NCBI RefSeq assembly: GCF_006542765.1
Contig: NZ_SKCD01000014.1
Location: forward strand, 1-64,000
Origin: Paenibacillus luteus
Lineage (GTDB): Bacteria > Bacillota > Bacilli > Paenibacillales > Paenibacillaceae
DNA length: 64,000 nucleotides
Direction of reading: 5' to 3'
Shown here in pieces: positions 44,683 to 54,100 of this stretch. Made by a program: the position numbers and the translations under genes. The notes below the pieces were generated by a model. That model was not told where the DNA came from. It ran no database searches and saw only the letters and a program-made list of their open reading frames with translations. How positions within the stretch are numbered: position 1 is the first letter of the stretch; every line of letters starts with the position of its first letter.

Positions 44683-44729
44683 TTGACTACTTTCTTCTAT
44701 TTAGACTATAATATAACCATCGTTATATC
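44683..44729 (+). promoter_or_regulatory. Sigma-A promoter with perfect LacI-type operator O2
   Basis: TTGACT (44683-44688), 19-nt spacer, TATAAT (44708-44713). Operator O2 ATATAAC-CATC-GTTATAT (44712-44729) is a perfect palindrome apart from its 4-nt centre and covers the transcription start, so the LacI gene should repress itself. Confidence 0.75.
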
Positions 44730-44756
44730 ATGAATACCTTAGAAGGAGATTGCCTT

Positions 44757-45758
44757 ATGGTCACTAAAAAAGAGATTGCTGAGCACCTTGGAATTTCAAG
44801 GACTGCTGTTTCGCTGGTTTTAAACAATACGCCAAGCGGGACAATTTCAACCGAAACCCGTAATAAGATACTTCAAGCAGCGAAAGATCTTGGTTATCGC
44901 GATATTGAAGTATCCCCAAAGCTTGGTTACGTGCTCTATGATAGGGAAGCAGATGATCCCCGTTATTTAACAGACTTAAAAATTATGGAATCCGCTGCCA
45001 GCCAATTGAATTATGGATTGGTCTTCATGAATATTACACATGCCCCGGATTCTCTGAGTAAATTGCAGAAATACCTCGACAATCAAGAAATTGAAGGTTT
45101 TATCGTATCCGGTGACGTTGATGAGAAATTGCTTGATTTGTTTCGCCAATCAAATACTCCTTATATTTTTTATGGAATGCCTTTACGCGATAAAGCTGAA
45201 GGCCTTAATTTCATTGCGTTTGACGAGAGAAAGCTGGCTCTTGATGCAACAGAATATTTATTTTCGCTTGGTCACACCCGAATCGCATTATTTATAGGGA
45301 GCTTAGATTACCATATCCATCAACTTGCATTGGAAGGTTACCGCCAAGCGCATGAAAGAAACGGTATCCCGTTAGATAAATCCCTTATTCAAATCAGTAA
45401 TGATGAAAATGGCTACGAGCTCTGCAAAAGAGCAGCGCTGCTGCAACTGGATTATACGGCAGCCTTCTGCGCGAATACCATTATTCAATTCGGCGCTCTT
45501 CAGTACCTTCAAAGTGTAGGCGTCTCCATTCCGAACGAAATCAGCCTGATTGGTTCTGGTTTAACCGAGCTGGTCAAGGTCAGTAGCCCACAACTCACCA
45601 CTTATTACGTCTCAGGTGAGGAGAAAGCCAAAACCGTATCCATCCTGTTTGAAATTATCAATAATCGCAATCCTGAGGGATCGTTCTCCTCACAAATTAC
45701 AGAGTTTGAGCGTTTCGATGGAGGTACAGCAGCTCCTTGCAAACAGAATAAACAATAA
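44757..45758 (+). CDS. LacI-family transcriptional repressor
   Basis: A 333-residue regulator. The N-terminal helix-turn-helix is VTKKEIAEHLGISRTAVSLVLN, followed by a hinge and a periplasmic-binding-protein-like sensor (about 60-330; LGHTRIALFIGSLDYHIHQLALEGYRQAH). The start ATG 44757 has AGAAGGAG 8 nt upstream; the ORF extension to 44730 would overlap the operator. Three matching operator copies lie at its own promoter and before the two oxidoreductase genes. It thus likely represses the whole locus until a sugar ligand binds. Confidence 0.92.
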   Translation: MVTKKEIAEHLGISRTAVSLVLNNTPSGTISTETRNKILQAAKDLGYRDIEVSPKLGYVLYDREADDPRYLTDLKIMESAASQLNYGLVFMNITHAPDSLSKLQKYLDNQEIEGFIVSGDVDEKLLDLFRQSNTPYIFYGMPLRDKAEGLNFIAFDERKLALDATEYLFSLGHTRIALFIGSLDYHIHQLALEGYRQAHERNGIPLDKSLIQISNDENGYELCKRAALLQLDYTAAFCANTIIQFGALQYLQSVGVSIPNEISLIGSGLTELVKVSSPQLTTYYVSGEEKAKTVSILFEIINNRNPEGSFSSQITEFERFDGGTAAPCKQNKQ

Positions 45759-45788
45759 CTACAACTGCTTTTAACCTTATAAATTTGA

Positions 45789-45806
45789 ATATAACGTTTG
45801 TTATAT
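45789..45806 (+). promoter_or_regulatory. LacI-type operator O3
   Basis: ATATAAC-GTTT-GTTATAT, with the same half-sites and the same 4-nt spacing as O2. It lies 30 nt after the LacI stop and about 100 nt before the second oxidoreductase gene. No clear -35/-10 pair could be chosen around it. Confidence 0.7.
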
Positions 45807-45903
45807 TCCAAAAACAGCTTCATTGTGCATAACGCAAACTATAAAGGCCTATTATCTTATGATTCATCCATTAATCTCAAAAAAAATTAGGGGTTGTTTG
45901 TCA

Positions 45904-47163
45904 ATGAAGCCTATTACAGCAGTTTTATTAGGGGCTGGCAGCAGAGGGAATTTCATTTATGGTCCTTTCGCGAAAAAGTATCCTAACGATCTTGTTTTTG
46001 TAGCTGTTGCGGAGCCAGACTCCCAAAGAAGGGAAGCATTTGGCACCTTGCATAATATTGCAACGGAACAAACCTTCGCTTCATGGGAAGAAGCGCTCGC
46101 ACAAGAAAAAATCGCCGACGCAGTCATCGTTAGCACTCAAGACCGCATGCATTTCGAGCCAGCGATGAAGGCACTTGAGCTCGGTTATCACATAATTCTT
46201 GAAAAACCGATGTCCACATTTTCAGATGAATGCATTCTATTGGAGGAAGCAGCGCGTAAGCATGGCCGACTGCTGATGGTTAGCCATGTTCTAAGATACT
46301 CTCCTTTCTGGGCAGGTATTAAGGATATAATCTCTGAAGGGAAAATCGGTCAGATTACTTCCATACAACTCACTGAAAATATCGGCTATCAGCATATGGC
46401 CCATAGCTATGTGCGCGGGCACTGGAGAAATAACGCCCTATCCAGTCCAATTATTCTAGCCAAATCCAGTCATGATCTGGATCTTATTTCATGGCTTATG
46501 GATCAAAAATGCAAACGTGTCAGTTCTTTTGGCAGCCTAATGCATTTCCGGGAAGATCAGGCTCCTATTGGTTCTACAAGCCGGTGTACCGATGGTTGCT
46601 CCGTGGAAAGATCATGCCCCTATTCTGCTATTAAGATTTATCTGGAAACCAATGAACCTGATTATGCTCGTAATATCACGAACGATCCTACTCCTGAGCA
46701 TATTTTACAAGCTTTAAAGGATGGTCCCTATGGACGTTGCGTGTACCGATGTGACAACGATGTTGTTGATCATCAAATTGTTAACATGGAATTTGAAAAT
46801 GGCAGCGTCGCCTCGTTCACTCTTTCAGGCTTTACTCGCCATATTGCACGCACGGTACAAATTATGGGGACGCATGGAGAGATAAAGGGGAATATGGAAG
46901 AAGGACGATTTCAAACTTATCTTTTCTCAGCAGGTCAGAGCTTAGAGCATCAATTCGATATTACGCATGACGGGCATGGAGGAGGCGACAATTACTTCAT
47001 TAGCTCCTTCGTGAAGGAAATTAGATTATATGATAGGAAAAATGAAGGTTTGTCATCGGCATCAGCCTCTCTACAGAGCCATTTAATCGCTTTTGCCGCT
47101 GAAAAATCCCGTCTTGCTAGCGGTATGCCTTTCGAGCTTCAATCCGTTATTTCTGGCACCTGA
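45904..47163 (+). CDS. Gfo/Idh/MocA oxidoreductase with Cys-rich insertion (paralog 2)
   Basis: A 419-residue paralog of the enzyme at 43235-44503, similar from end to end. The Rossmann start is AVLLGAGSRGNFIYGPFAKK, followed by ILEKPMSTFSDE, KSSHDLDLISWLMDQ and the same cysteine cluster (RCTDGCSVERSCPYSA, GRCVYRCDNDVVDHQ). It has its own operator (O3) and terminator, so it can be made separately from the left operon. Two versions in one locus may work on two oxidation states or two sugars of the same glycan; this is inference. The start is ATG 45904 with AGGGG 10 nt upstream. Confidence 0.87.
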   Translation: MKPITAVLLGAGSRGNFIYGPFAKKYPNDLVFVAVAEPDSQRREAFGTLHNIATEQTFASWEEALAQEKIADAVIVSTQDRMHFEPAMKALELGYHIILEKPMSTFSDECILLEEAARKHGRLLMVSHVLRYSPFWAGIKDIISEGKIGQITSIQLTENIGYQHMAHSYVRGHWRNNALSSPIILAKSSHDLDLISWLMDQKCKRVSSFGSLMHFREDQAPIGSTSRCTDGCSVERSCPYSAIKIYLETNEPDYARNITNDPTPEHILQALKDGPYGRCVYRCDNDVVDHQIVNMEFENGSVASFTLSGFTRHIARTVQIMGTHGEIKGNMEEGRFQTYLFSAGQSLEHQFDITHDGHGGGDNYFISSFVKEIRLYDRKNEGLSSASASLQSHLIAFAAEKSRLASGMPFELQSVISGT

Positions 47164-47183
47164 GATGATCCACACAACAAAGT

Positions 47184-47219
47184 CCGTTTGCTTCACCCTG
47201 GTTGGGGTGAAGCAAACGG
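47184..47219 (+). terminator. Terminator of the second oxidoreductase gene
   Basis: Perfect 15-bp stem CCGTTTGCTTCACCC and its complement, followed by CTCTTTCTTCATTTT. It lies 21 nt after the stop. Confidence 0.85.
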
Positions 47220-47259
47220 CTCTTTCTTCATTTTGTGGAAGATGTATGAGATTAGGCAG

Positions 47260-47688
47260 CTGGCTGGTCTCCATAATAACCGTATCTGCATCTTATTATT
47301 CTGATAGCAACTTCCGGTACATACTCGCTGCATCCGGAGCTGCGACTCCACGCTTGCAAGCGGCACTGCGTAACCTTCCTTTTTCTCAAGCAGTTGAATA
47401 ATCGTAAAGCTAGTGCCCGTATCGATAGCAGATGAATGCTCGCCAACCTTGTTCCCTCCAATAGTGTTTGCTATCCTCTGCCCCATAAGTGACATTGAAA
47501 TAGTTAGTGACCTCGCCTTTTTCCTCATTCATATAAGGGAGAAATTCGTTTTGCGTGACGGGTAAACCGCCGACCTCCATGATGACTGCGTCCCCCTTAG
47601 AATGAGACGGCAAAATGGCTGTCGCCAATAGGGCAGCAACCGCTATTATTCCAACAGCCGCAACGATTAATGCACACCGATGCTTCAT
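47260..47688 (-). pseudogene. Broken PrsA/SurA-like foldase remnant
   Basis: The first frame begins MKHRCALIVAAVGIIAVAAL (a membrane or signal segment) and continues VIMEVGGLPVTQNEFLPYMN, the usual start of SurA_N/PrsA-type proteins. It then shifts frame. A second frame holds VGEHSSAIDTGTSFTIIQLL followed by ASVESQLRMQ, typical of the end of such proteins. The middle, including any PPIC domain, is missing. Deletion plus frameshift makes this a dead gene. Confidence 0.5.
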
Positions 47689-47739
47689 ACCCGGTACCCA
47701 TCGATTGGTTAGCCACGGTCCGATTCATGTTTCTCCTCA

Positions 47740-47950
47740 ATCTGCGTCCAATAGACGCTGCATTCGCTTACTGTCGGATACCATCTGGACTCGATAATTT
47801 GAATTCGGAGACGTTCGGTTTCAATCGGCTCGAAGTGGCAAATCTTCTTTGAGCACAATGCGGTCCATCATTTGCTTGACGCCCAGCTTTAGCCAAGCTT
47901 GCTCAATGCCTGCAGAGGGCGTAAATACGTCTCTTTGAGACCATCCGTTA
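47740..47950 (-). pseudogene. Degenerate coding remnant, unassigned
   Basis: Minus-strand fragments WSQRDVFTPSAGIEQAWL, then (shifted) PIETERLRIQIIESRW and TVSECSVYWTQIEE look coding and recall a discoidin-like domain, but no continuous frame exists. The call is weak; the stretch is probably the far end of the sugar-locus genes that decayed here. Confidence 0.3.
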
Positions 47951-48051
47951 TTCGGGCCCCCTCATGTTCTTCACTCTTGCAAACAGAGGCACCGCTACCC
48001 ATTGTGCCTTTTGGTGCCTGCGAAATACTACGGAAATCTGCGTCTACCCAC

Positions 48052-48342
48052 TCAAGATAAAAAACCGTTCCTTCGCCTCACGGCAAAGAAACGGCCTTCA
48101 TATAACGAATCTATTAATAACGAACAAGTCATGCCGGTTGCCCAGCAAGCGACCACAAAACCGCCCGATATTACCTCCACATCGCATCGCCCAACCATCT
48201 GCTCGAATTGACGGCCGTAGCCCTCCAATTCCTCACGCAAACGGTGGATTTGTCCCCAATACAGCTCGTGGCCAACAGTGATAACACCTACTCGCGCCTT
48301 TTTTAAATACCACTTATTTCTTTCCAGCTCCGTTCTCCTCAT
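48052..48342 (-). pseudogene. N-terminal fragment of an arabinose/fucose-isomerase-like protein
   Basis: The frame reads KARVGVITVGHELYWGQIHR then GYGRQFEQMV and CDVEVISGGFV, the start of L-fucose/L-arabinose isomerase-type proteins (normally near 450-500 residues). After about residue 62 the sequence loses sense. It lies 12 nt after the beta-mannosidase gene and before that operon's terminator, so the body of the gene appears deleted while the terminator was kept. Confidence 0.5.
48065..48094 (-). terminator. Terminator of the mannosidase operon
   Basis: CCGTTTCTTTGCC/GGCGAAGGAACGG hairpin on the minus strand, 4-nt loop, followed by T6 (plus A-run 48059-48064). Confidence 0.8.
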
Positions 48343-48354
48343 ACGTACGACTCA

Positions 48355-50940
48355 TTAATTCCAGCTGAACAGCTCGATATCTTGTTCATCCTCTTCCAGT
48401 GTCGGTTTCTCAGCGACAAGCTTGCGGTATTCGATCGTTCTGGACTCGCCAGGCAACAGATCGAAGTAATTGTCCGAAAACACGTAGGCACCATGAAGCA
48501 GAACGGCTTTGGCGAACTTGTCTGCGATAACGGTCACTTCTCCTCCTTCGGACCCGCTGACGCGGGTTTCAATTCGCACTCCAGAGGACTGCAGCTTCAT
48601 ATCCGCGGGAACTCCGGCGAAGTAAATGCAGCGCTCGGCGCCGAACGGCCCGGTAATCTCCATCACGGCTATCCGATTGTCATTCAACAGCAACGCATCA
48701 AGCTCAGCGAGCGGCGCATCTGCGATGATAGAAGAAGTACCCGGTCCGAGCGTAAAGGCGATCTCGCGCTCCCATTCCGCAGCGGAGCCGACCGCGTCTT
48801 CCAAATTCAGGATGCGCAGCTTCGCCTTGCCGCGAACCTCATCCGGCAGGTCGCTGCATACCCAGAATGCATAACGGCTATCGGCTTTGTTTCGCTCGAT
48901 CGAAGCGATTACTGGCCTTGCGGCTTGTTTGAAGCCGTAGTATCCGGCCTTCGGAAACCCGTAATAATCGACGAGACTCCATCCGCTCGCTGGCCAGCAA
49001 TCGTTGTACATCCAAAACAGAATTCCTCCCGTATAGGGACGGTTGCGCCTGTAAGCTTCGACAACAAGGCGGGTCAATTCGTGCTGAACAAAGGACATGT
49101 TTCGAATTTGTTCGACCCTGGAAGCAGGCGTCGGCGTCAGCTTATCAGCCAGCGTTTGAAGCGCCCCAAAGAGTGAAAAATCGACGAGCCCCGGGTGGTT
49201 CTTCGTATGATATTCCAGCATGTCGAAAGCGGGATCGTTCAAATCCTCTTCGCTCATGAATCGGCGCAGCGTATGAAGCTCGGGTGTGCCGAACATCGGA
49301 AACTCCGGACAGAACCGACTGAGCAAGCCCTCAAAATAAGCGCGGTAATCGCGTAAATCCGTCTTGCGGAAGACATCGAACATCTCAAATAATGCTCCGG
49401 TATAATGAGCGGTACCGATCGTAAACGAATTGTTCGTCATGCCTCCGTAAGGACTGGTAGGCAGAAAGGGCCGTTGCGGGTCCAACTCCGCGCACAGCCG
49501 GCCCGTAATCCGCTCAGCGATGGCCCGGCCGATGTAGTCCGGATCTTCTTCATTGCCGAACATGCCGTTTTCGTTGTCTCCGTTCCACCAGACGAGGCTC
49601 GGATGATTCCGCAGCGAGCGAATGGCGGTTTCCGCCTCAATCGCCAACGACGCCGTCCATTCTGCATCCTCTTCGGGATAAGTGCCGCATGCCATCATAA
49701 AATCCTGACAGACGAGCAATCCCAGCCGGTCGCACTCTTTCCAGAACGGCTCGGGTTCATAGATGCCCCCGCCCCAACAGCGAAGCATGGTCATGCCGGC
49801 ATCGCAAGCCAGTCGCAGAAGATGCTCGTAATGCGCAGCCGGAACGCGCGACGGAAAGGGGGAGCACGGCACCCAGTTGGCTCCCTTGCAGTAGATTGAA
49901 ACTCCGTTCACAAGCAGCGCAAAGCCGCTGCCCGGCCGGCCCCCGTTTGCATCCCATTCCGCTCCGGACGCGCGCAGCCGGTCGGTCATCCGCGCTTCCG
50001 CGCTTCCGGGTTGGTCCTGCAACTGCTCTATGCGGACCGTGCGGATGCCGAAAGTACACTCCCTTACATCGACGACGACGCCCGTCTCCGTGACTAGCCT
50101 AGCAACTGCTCTATACAATGGCTGTTCACCGTACCCGGCTGGCCACCACAGCGCAGGCTCTGCCAAATCCGCCGACAGCTCCAGTTGGTTGCCGATCAGC
50201 TTTTTGGAGGATTCCCATACGGAATGGCCGCCCGGATCGAGGATCGCCGCCTCCACGCGAAGCGCCTGCACGTTATGCCGGCGCGTCTCCACCGCAAATC
50301 CGATTGAAGCTCCTCGGCCATCAATCGCCTTCGTATACACATGAAGATCGTCGATGGCCGCGAGCTCTTCAAATACGAGCCGAACCGGACGCCAGATGCC
50401 GTAGCTTACAAGACGGCCTACCCAATCCCAGCCGAAGGTACACTGCATACGCCGCACATACAGGCGTTCGCTCGTAAACGCCGCGCCGCGGCCGATATAA
50501 GCTTTGCCCTCCACACCGTCGGCTATGGTGCAGAACCTGACCACAAGCTCATTTGTTCCTGCCCGCAGAAGCCCCGACACGTCGAACCGGTAACGGATAA
50601 ACATATTGTCGGTTCGAGCTAGCCACGTCCCGTTCAAATAAATCTCCGAATACGTATCCAAACCCTCAAATTCCAGCACCGCTCGACTAAGTTCAAGACT
50701 GTCAACCACGAATTCGCGGCGGTACGCCCACCGCCAGCGCTCGACCCACTCGCATTCGTCTGCCTGCTTGCGGTATCCTATGTCCCGGATCAGCCCAGCC
50801 GCCTGCAAATCCTGGTGCACGTGTCCAGGCACTTGCGCTTCGATCGCAATTTTCGTCTGATTTCCCGTCGGCCCTTCGTCATCACCATCTCCCTCGCCTG
50901 TCAATTGCCATGCTCCCGTCAGCATCAATGTCCGCTTCAT
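48355..50940 (-). CDS. GH2 beta-mannosidase
   Basis: An 861-residue cytoplasmic GH2 enzyme. N-terminal jelly-roll with VPGHVHQDLQAAGLI (about 35-50), then Ig-like domain, then the TIM barrel with RCWGGGIYEPEPFWKECDRLG. The acid/base Glu lies in LVWWNGDNENGMFG, where beta-mannosidases read WxGxNE. The nucleophile Glu is probably that in FCPEFPMFGTP. No signal peptide, so it should hydrolyse imported manno-oligosaccharides from the non-reducing end. Start ATG 50940 is preferred, with GGGGAG about 8 nt upstream; an ATG two codons earlier sits too close to it. Confidence 0.9.
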   Translation of the reverse strand: MKRTLMLTGAWQLTGEGDGDDEGPTGNQTKIAIEAQVPGHVHQDLQAAGLIRDIGYRKQADECEWVERWRWAYRREFVVDSLELSRAVLEFEGLDTYSEIYLNGTWLARTDNMFIRYRFDVSGLLRAGTNELVVRFCTIADGVEGKAYIGRGAAFTSERLYVRRMQCTFGWDWVGRLVSYGIWRPVRLVFEELAAIDDLHVYTKAIDGRGASIGFAVETRRHNVQALRVEAAILDPGGHSVWESSKKLIGNQLELSADLAEPALWWPAGYGEQPLYRAVARLVTETGVVVDVRECTFGIRTVRIEQLQDQPGSAEARMTDRLRASGAEWDANGGRPGSGFALLVNGVSIYCKGANWVPCSPFPSRVPAAHYEHLLRLACDAGMTMLRCWGGGIYEPEPFWKECDRLGLLVCQDFMMACGTYPEEDAEWTASLAIEAETAIRSLRNHPSLVWWNGDNENGMFGNEEDPDYIGRAIAERITGRLCAELDPQRPFLPTSPYGGMTNNSFTIGTAHYTGALFEMFDVFRKTDLRDYRAYFEGLLSRFCPEFPMFGTPELHTLRRFMSEEDLNDPAFDMLEYHTKNHPGLVDFSLFGALQTLADKLTPTPASRVEQIRNMSFVQHELTRLVVEAYRRNRPYTGGILFWMYNDCWPASGWSLVDYYGFPKAGYYGFKQAARPVIASIERNKADSRYAFWVCSDLPDEVRGKAKLRILNLEDAVGSAAEWEREIAFTLGPGTSSIIADAPLAELDALLLNDNRIAVMEITGPFGAERCIYFAGVPADMKLQSSGVRIETRVSGSEGGEVTVIADKFAKAVLLHGAYVFSDNYFDLLPGESRTIEYRKLVAEKPTLEEDEQDIELFSWN

Positions 50941-51098
50941 GTCCATTGCTCCCCACTATCTATAAACTTGCTTTGTGCCGCTTCGTTGTTGGTTTTATGC
51001 CCGCTGCCCCAATCGGTCCATTCTGTTCGAACCGTACCACCGAAGAATGTGAATCCCTCATCTTGGGTATCGCCCGGCGGTCCCATATCCTCGCCGGG
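50937..51098 (-). other. Possible small ORF or remnant between the GH99-like and mannosidase genes
   Basis: A 53-codon frame (MPGEDMGPPGDTQ ... GFTFFGGTVRTEWTDWGSGH) ends in TGA overlapping the mannosidase ATG as ATGA, the pattern of a coupled gene pair. The frame is also open further upstream into the end of the 2014-residue gene. No clear ribosome site or family is recognised. It may be the tail of a deleted gene. Confidence 0.25.
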
Positions 51099-51117
51099 CA
51101 TCCACCTGAGGCACAGA

Positions 51118-54100
51118 CTATGGTATCTGAAATACAACCGTCGAATCCGCCGCGATATTTTGCTGAACGTTCGGGAGCGCTGTCCCATAGGTCATGCCGA
51201 ACGTGTAGGTTGCCGGCAGCAGCTCCTTACGGACTTTCCCGCCAACCGTGCTGCCAATGACGCGCCAGCTGCCTCCCGAATAGAATTTAGCCTGGCCCCC
51301 GTCCACCGAATTGCCCAGCGCGTCCTCCAGCCCAATTAGAACATTTGTCGTCCGGAAAACAACCGTGCCGTCGTCTCCGATATCCTGAACCAGCTCGTTG
51401 TATGCGCCCTCGTACGTCATTCCGAACGTATAGGAGCCGGCAAGTAGCTCCATGCCGATTTGCCCGGCTCCCGTCGTGCCGATCGCCTGCCAACTGCCGC
51501 CTGTATATACCCTCGCACTGCCGCCTGCAAGCCCGTTGTCCCCGCTGTCCAGAAGCTGTACGCGCGCCTTGACCGTTTGGAAGACGACCTCTGCCGTATC
51601 CACCGCCGTATTCCTAGCCAGCTGTTTTGTTACGCCCCGATAAGTCATGGAAAACGTATAGCTCCGTTCCGGCAGCGACTTGGTCGCTTGGCCCGAGGCG
51701 TCCGTAATCCCTAGTTCCTTCCAAGTGCCGTCAAAATATTTGACCATGGCGCCACTAATCGGGTTACCCTCGCTGTCCTTTAGCTCGATTGTCGTAGCGG
51801 TTGCTGTCAGGCTGAAGCTGACGCTCGCCGCCGTCTCCGTGTTGCCCGCCAGGTCAGTTGACTTGTACTGCACCGTATAGGAGCCTTGCTTGCTGAATAC
51901 CAGCGCCGTCGAATACGGCAACCACGTTGCGCCGCTGTCCAGGCTATATTCCGTCTGCTGTATGCTGGATATGTCATCGGTCGCCGTCAGCGTCAGCGAA
52001 ACCGGTCCTTCATACGTGCCGCTCGACCCGTCCGGCGCCGGACTGAGGCCGGCCGTCGTAACGGGGGCCGTCGCATCGACATAGACCATCGCGGACATCA
52101 CGAATCCTCCGTCCGCTGTCGTCGCCGTGATAACGGCCGTTCCTTCGTCGATGGCCGTCACCGTACCGTCACTATTAACCGTAGCGACCGCCGGATTGGC
52201 CGAGCTCCAGACGACGCTCTTGTTCGTTGCATTAGCTGGCAGCACCGTGGCCACCAAGGTTTCCGTCTGACCGAGCGGAATAACTGTCGCGCTCTTATTC
52301 AGCTCGATTCCCGTAGCAGCATAGCTCACTTCCCGAACCTCGACGTCGTCAACATAGAAATCCTGAACCGCGCCCAACTGCTCGGTATAGAGATACAGAC
52401 GCGTATCCGTAACCACCCCGGTTTCCTGAATCTCGTAAAAGCCCTGCGCTTGGACCCACCCGGCATAGCCAAGCGTCGCGCTCGTAAACAAAATTTTCTG
52501 TTGCACTACGCCGTCCAGCTTGTATTGGAGACAGATACGCAGCAGACCAGGACTGGTCGGCGCGGCTCCCAACTTGCCCCATGCGGAATAGTAGTAGAGT
52601 TTGCTTTTCTCCACCGCAACGGGCATAAAGACCGCGGCGTACCGATTATTGTTCATTTTGACGACGCGCAGCCCCTGAGCCCCGTTGCGATGCTCTGATG
52701 ACACAAGGGATACTGTCGCGCTAGAGCCATAATACGCCGACGGCAGTGCGCTTCCTTCCATACCGCCGTCGACAATAAGATTACTCTCTAACACGGCATT
52801 GGCCGCAAGGCTCGGACTGAGTGCAACCGTCACTGCGGTCGTAGCCACGAAGCCGCCATCCGCAGACATTGCGGAAATCTGCGCCGTCCCCAAGCCTTTG
52901 CCGTAAACGGTGCCGTTAATATCGACAACCGCCACTTCCGGACGATCCGAGCTCCAGATCAATTCCTTGTTGCCGACTCCGCTTGCGGGCTGGAACGTCG
53001 GCTTAAGCGTCAGCGTTTCCCCGTAGTAGACGGTAGTGGCTGCTTCCAAACTTAAACCCGTAACGTTGACCCAAGTCGGGCTCGTCGAATAGGTCACCGG
53101 CCTGGCCTCGACATCGTCAACGTAATAATCGTGGTTGCCGTCAACCTCGGTATAGACGAACAAGTATACGTTGGAAACGGCGCTTGTTTCTGCGATAGTG
53201 TAATTGCCCTGCACCTGCGTCCATTTCTGTGCGCTTAACCCCGGACTTGTGTACATGATAAATTGCTTCACCTGTCCGTCCACCGTGTACTGCAAACAAA
53301 GTCTCAGCGGCTCTGAAAGCGTCGGTTCGGCCGCCAGCTTAGACCAGATCGAATAACGATACTCCTGGCCCTGCACAACGCCGTTAAGCTTGAACATCGC
53401 ACTGCTGTATCGGCCATTCTTTATGACCTTCAACGATTGGCGGCCGCTGTGAAACTGCGAGCTATCCAATCCCAGCGCAGTGTTCTGCGTCATCGCGCTA
53501 AGCGTCTTCCCCTCCATTCCGGGATCAGTTACTAGGTTATCGCCCAAGATTGACAGCGAAGTCTCCGTATCCAGCCGCACGGAATCGAGGCTAAAATCGC
53601 CGGAAGACCGCGTCGGTACGATCTTGATCTGACGAATGACGCCGGTCCAGCCGGCAGCCGCAGTCGCATCAAATACATATTCCCGGTAGAGCGGTTCGTT
53701 CGGCAGGATGTAGGACGAGATCATCTTGAGCTCATTCCAGGCCGTATCTCCATTGACCGTATAGTAAATCCGCGCTTCGTTCCCCGCAGTCCCATTGCGA
53801 AGTTTTACCCGAATGCGCTTAATGGAAGCCGCGTCCAGCTCCAGCAAGTCGGGCGAGCTGATGGCAGGCTCCGTCGCGCCGGAGACGCCCAAGGAAACGC
53901 CGTCGAAAGTCCCTCCCAACACCACGCTGCCCGCAATTTGCCCGTTTGCCATCCAGCCGTCCGCGAACTCGAAGTCCCAGAGGACCCCGCCCGGATAAAT
54001 CCCGATCTTGCCCGTGATATCGTCCCAGCTCACGGTTGAGCCGAAAGCATGCCGGAGATACGTGAGCGGCGCGAGCACCGTGCCGTTCGGGAGCAGGACA

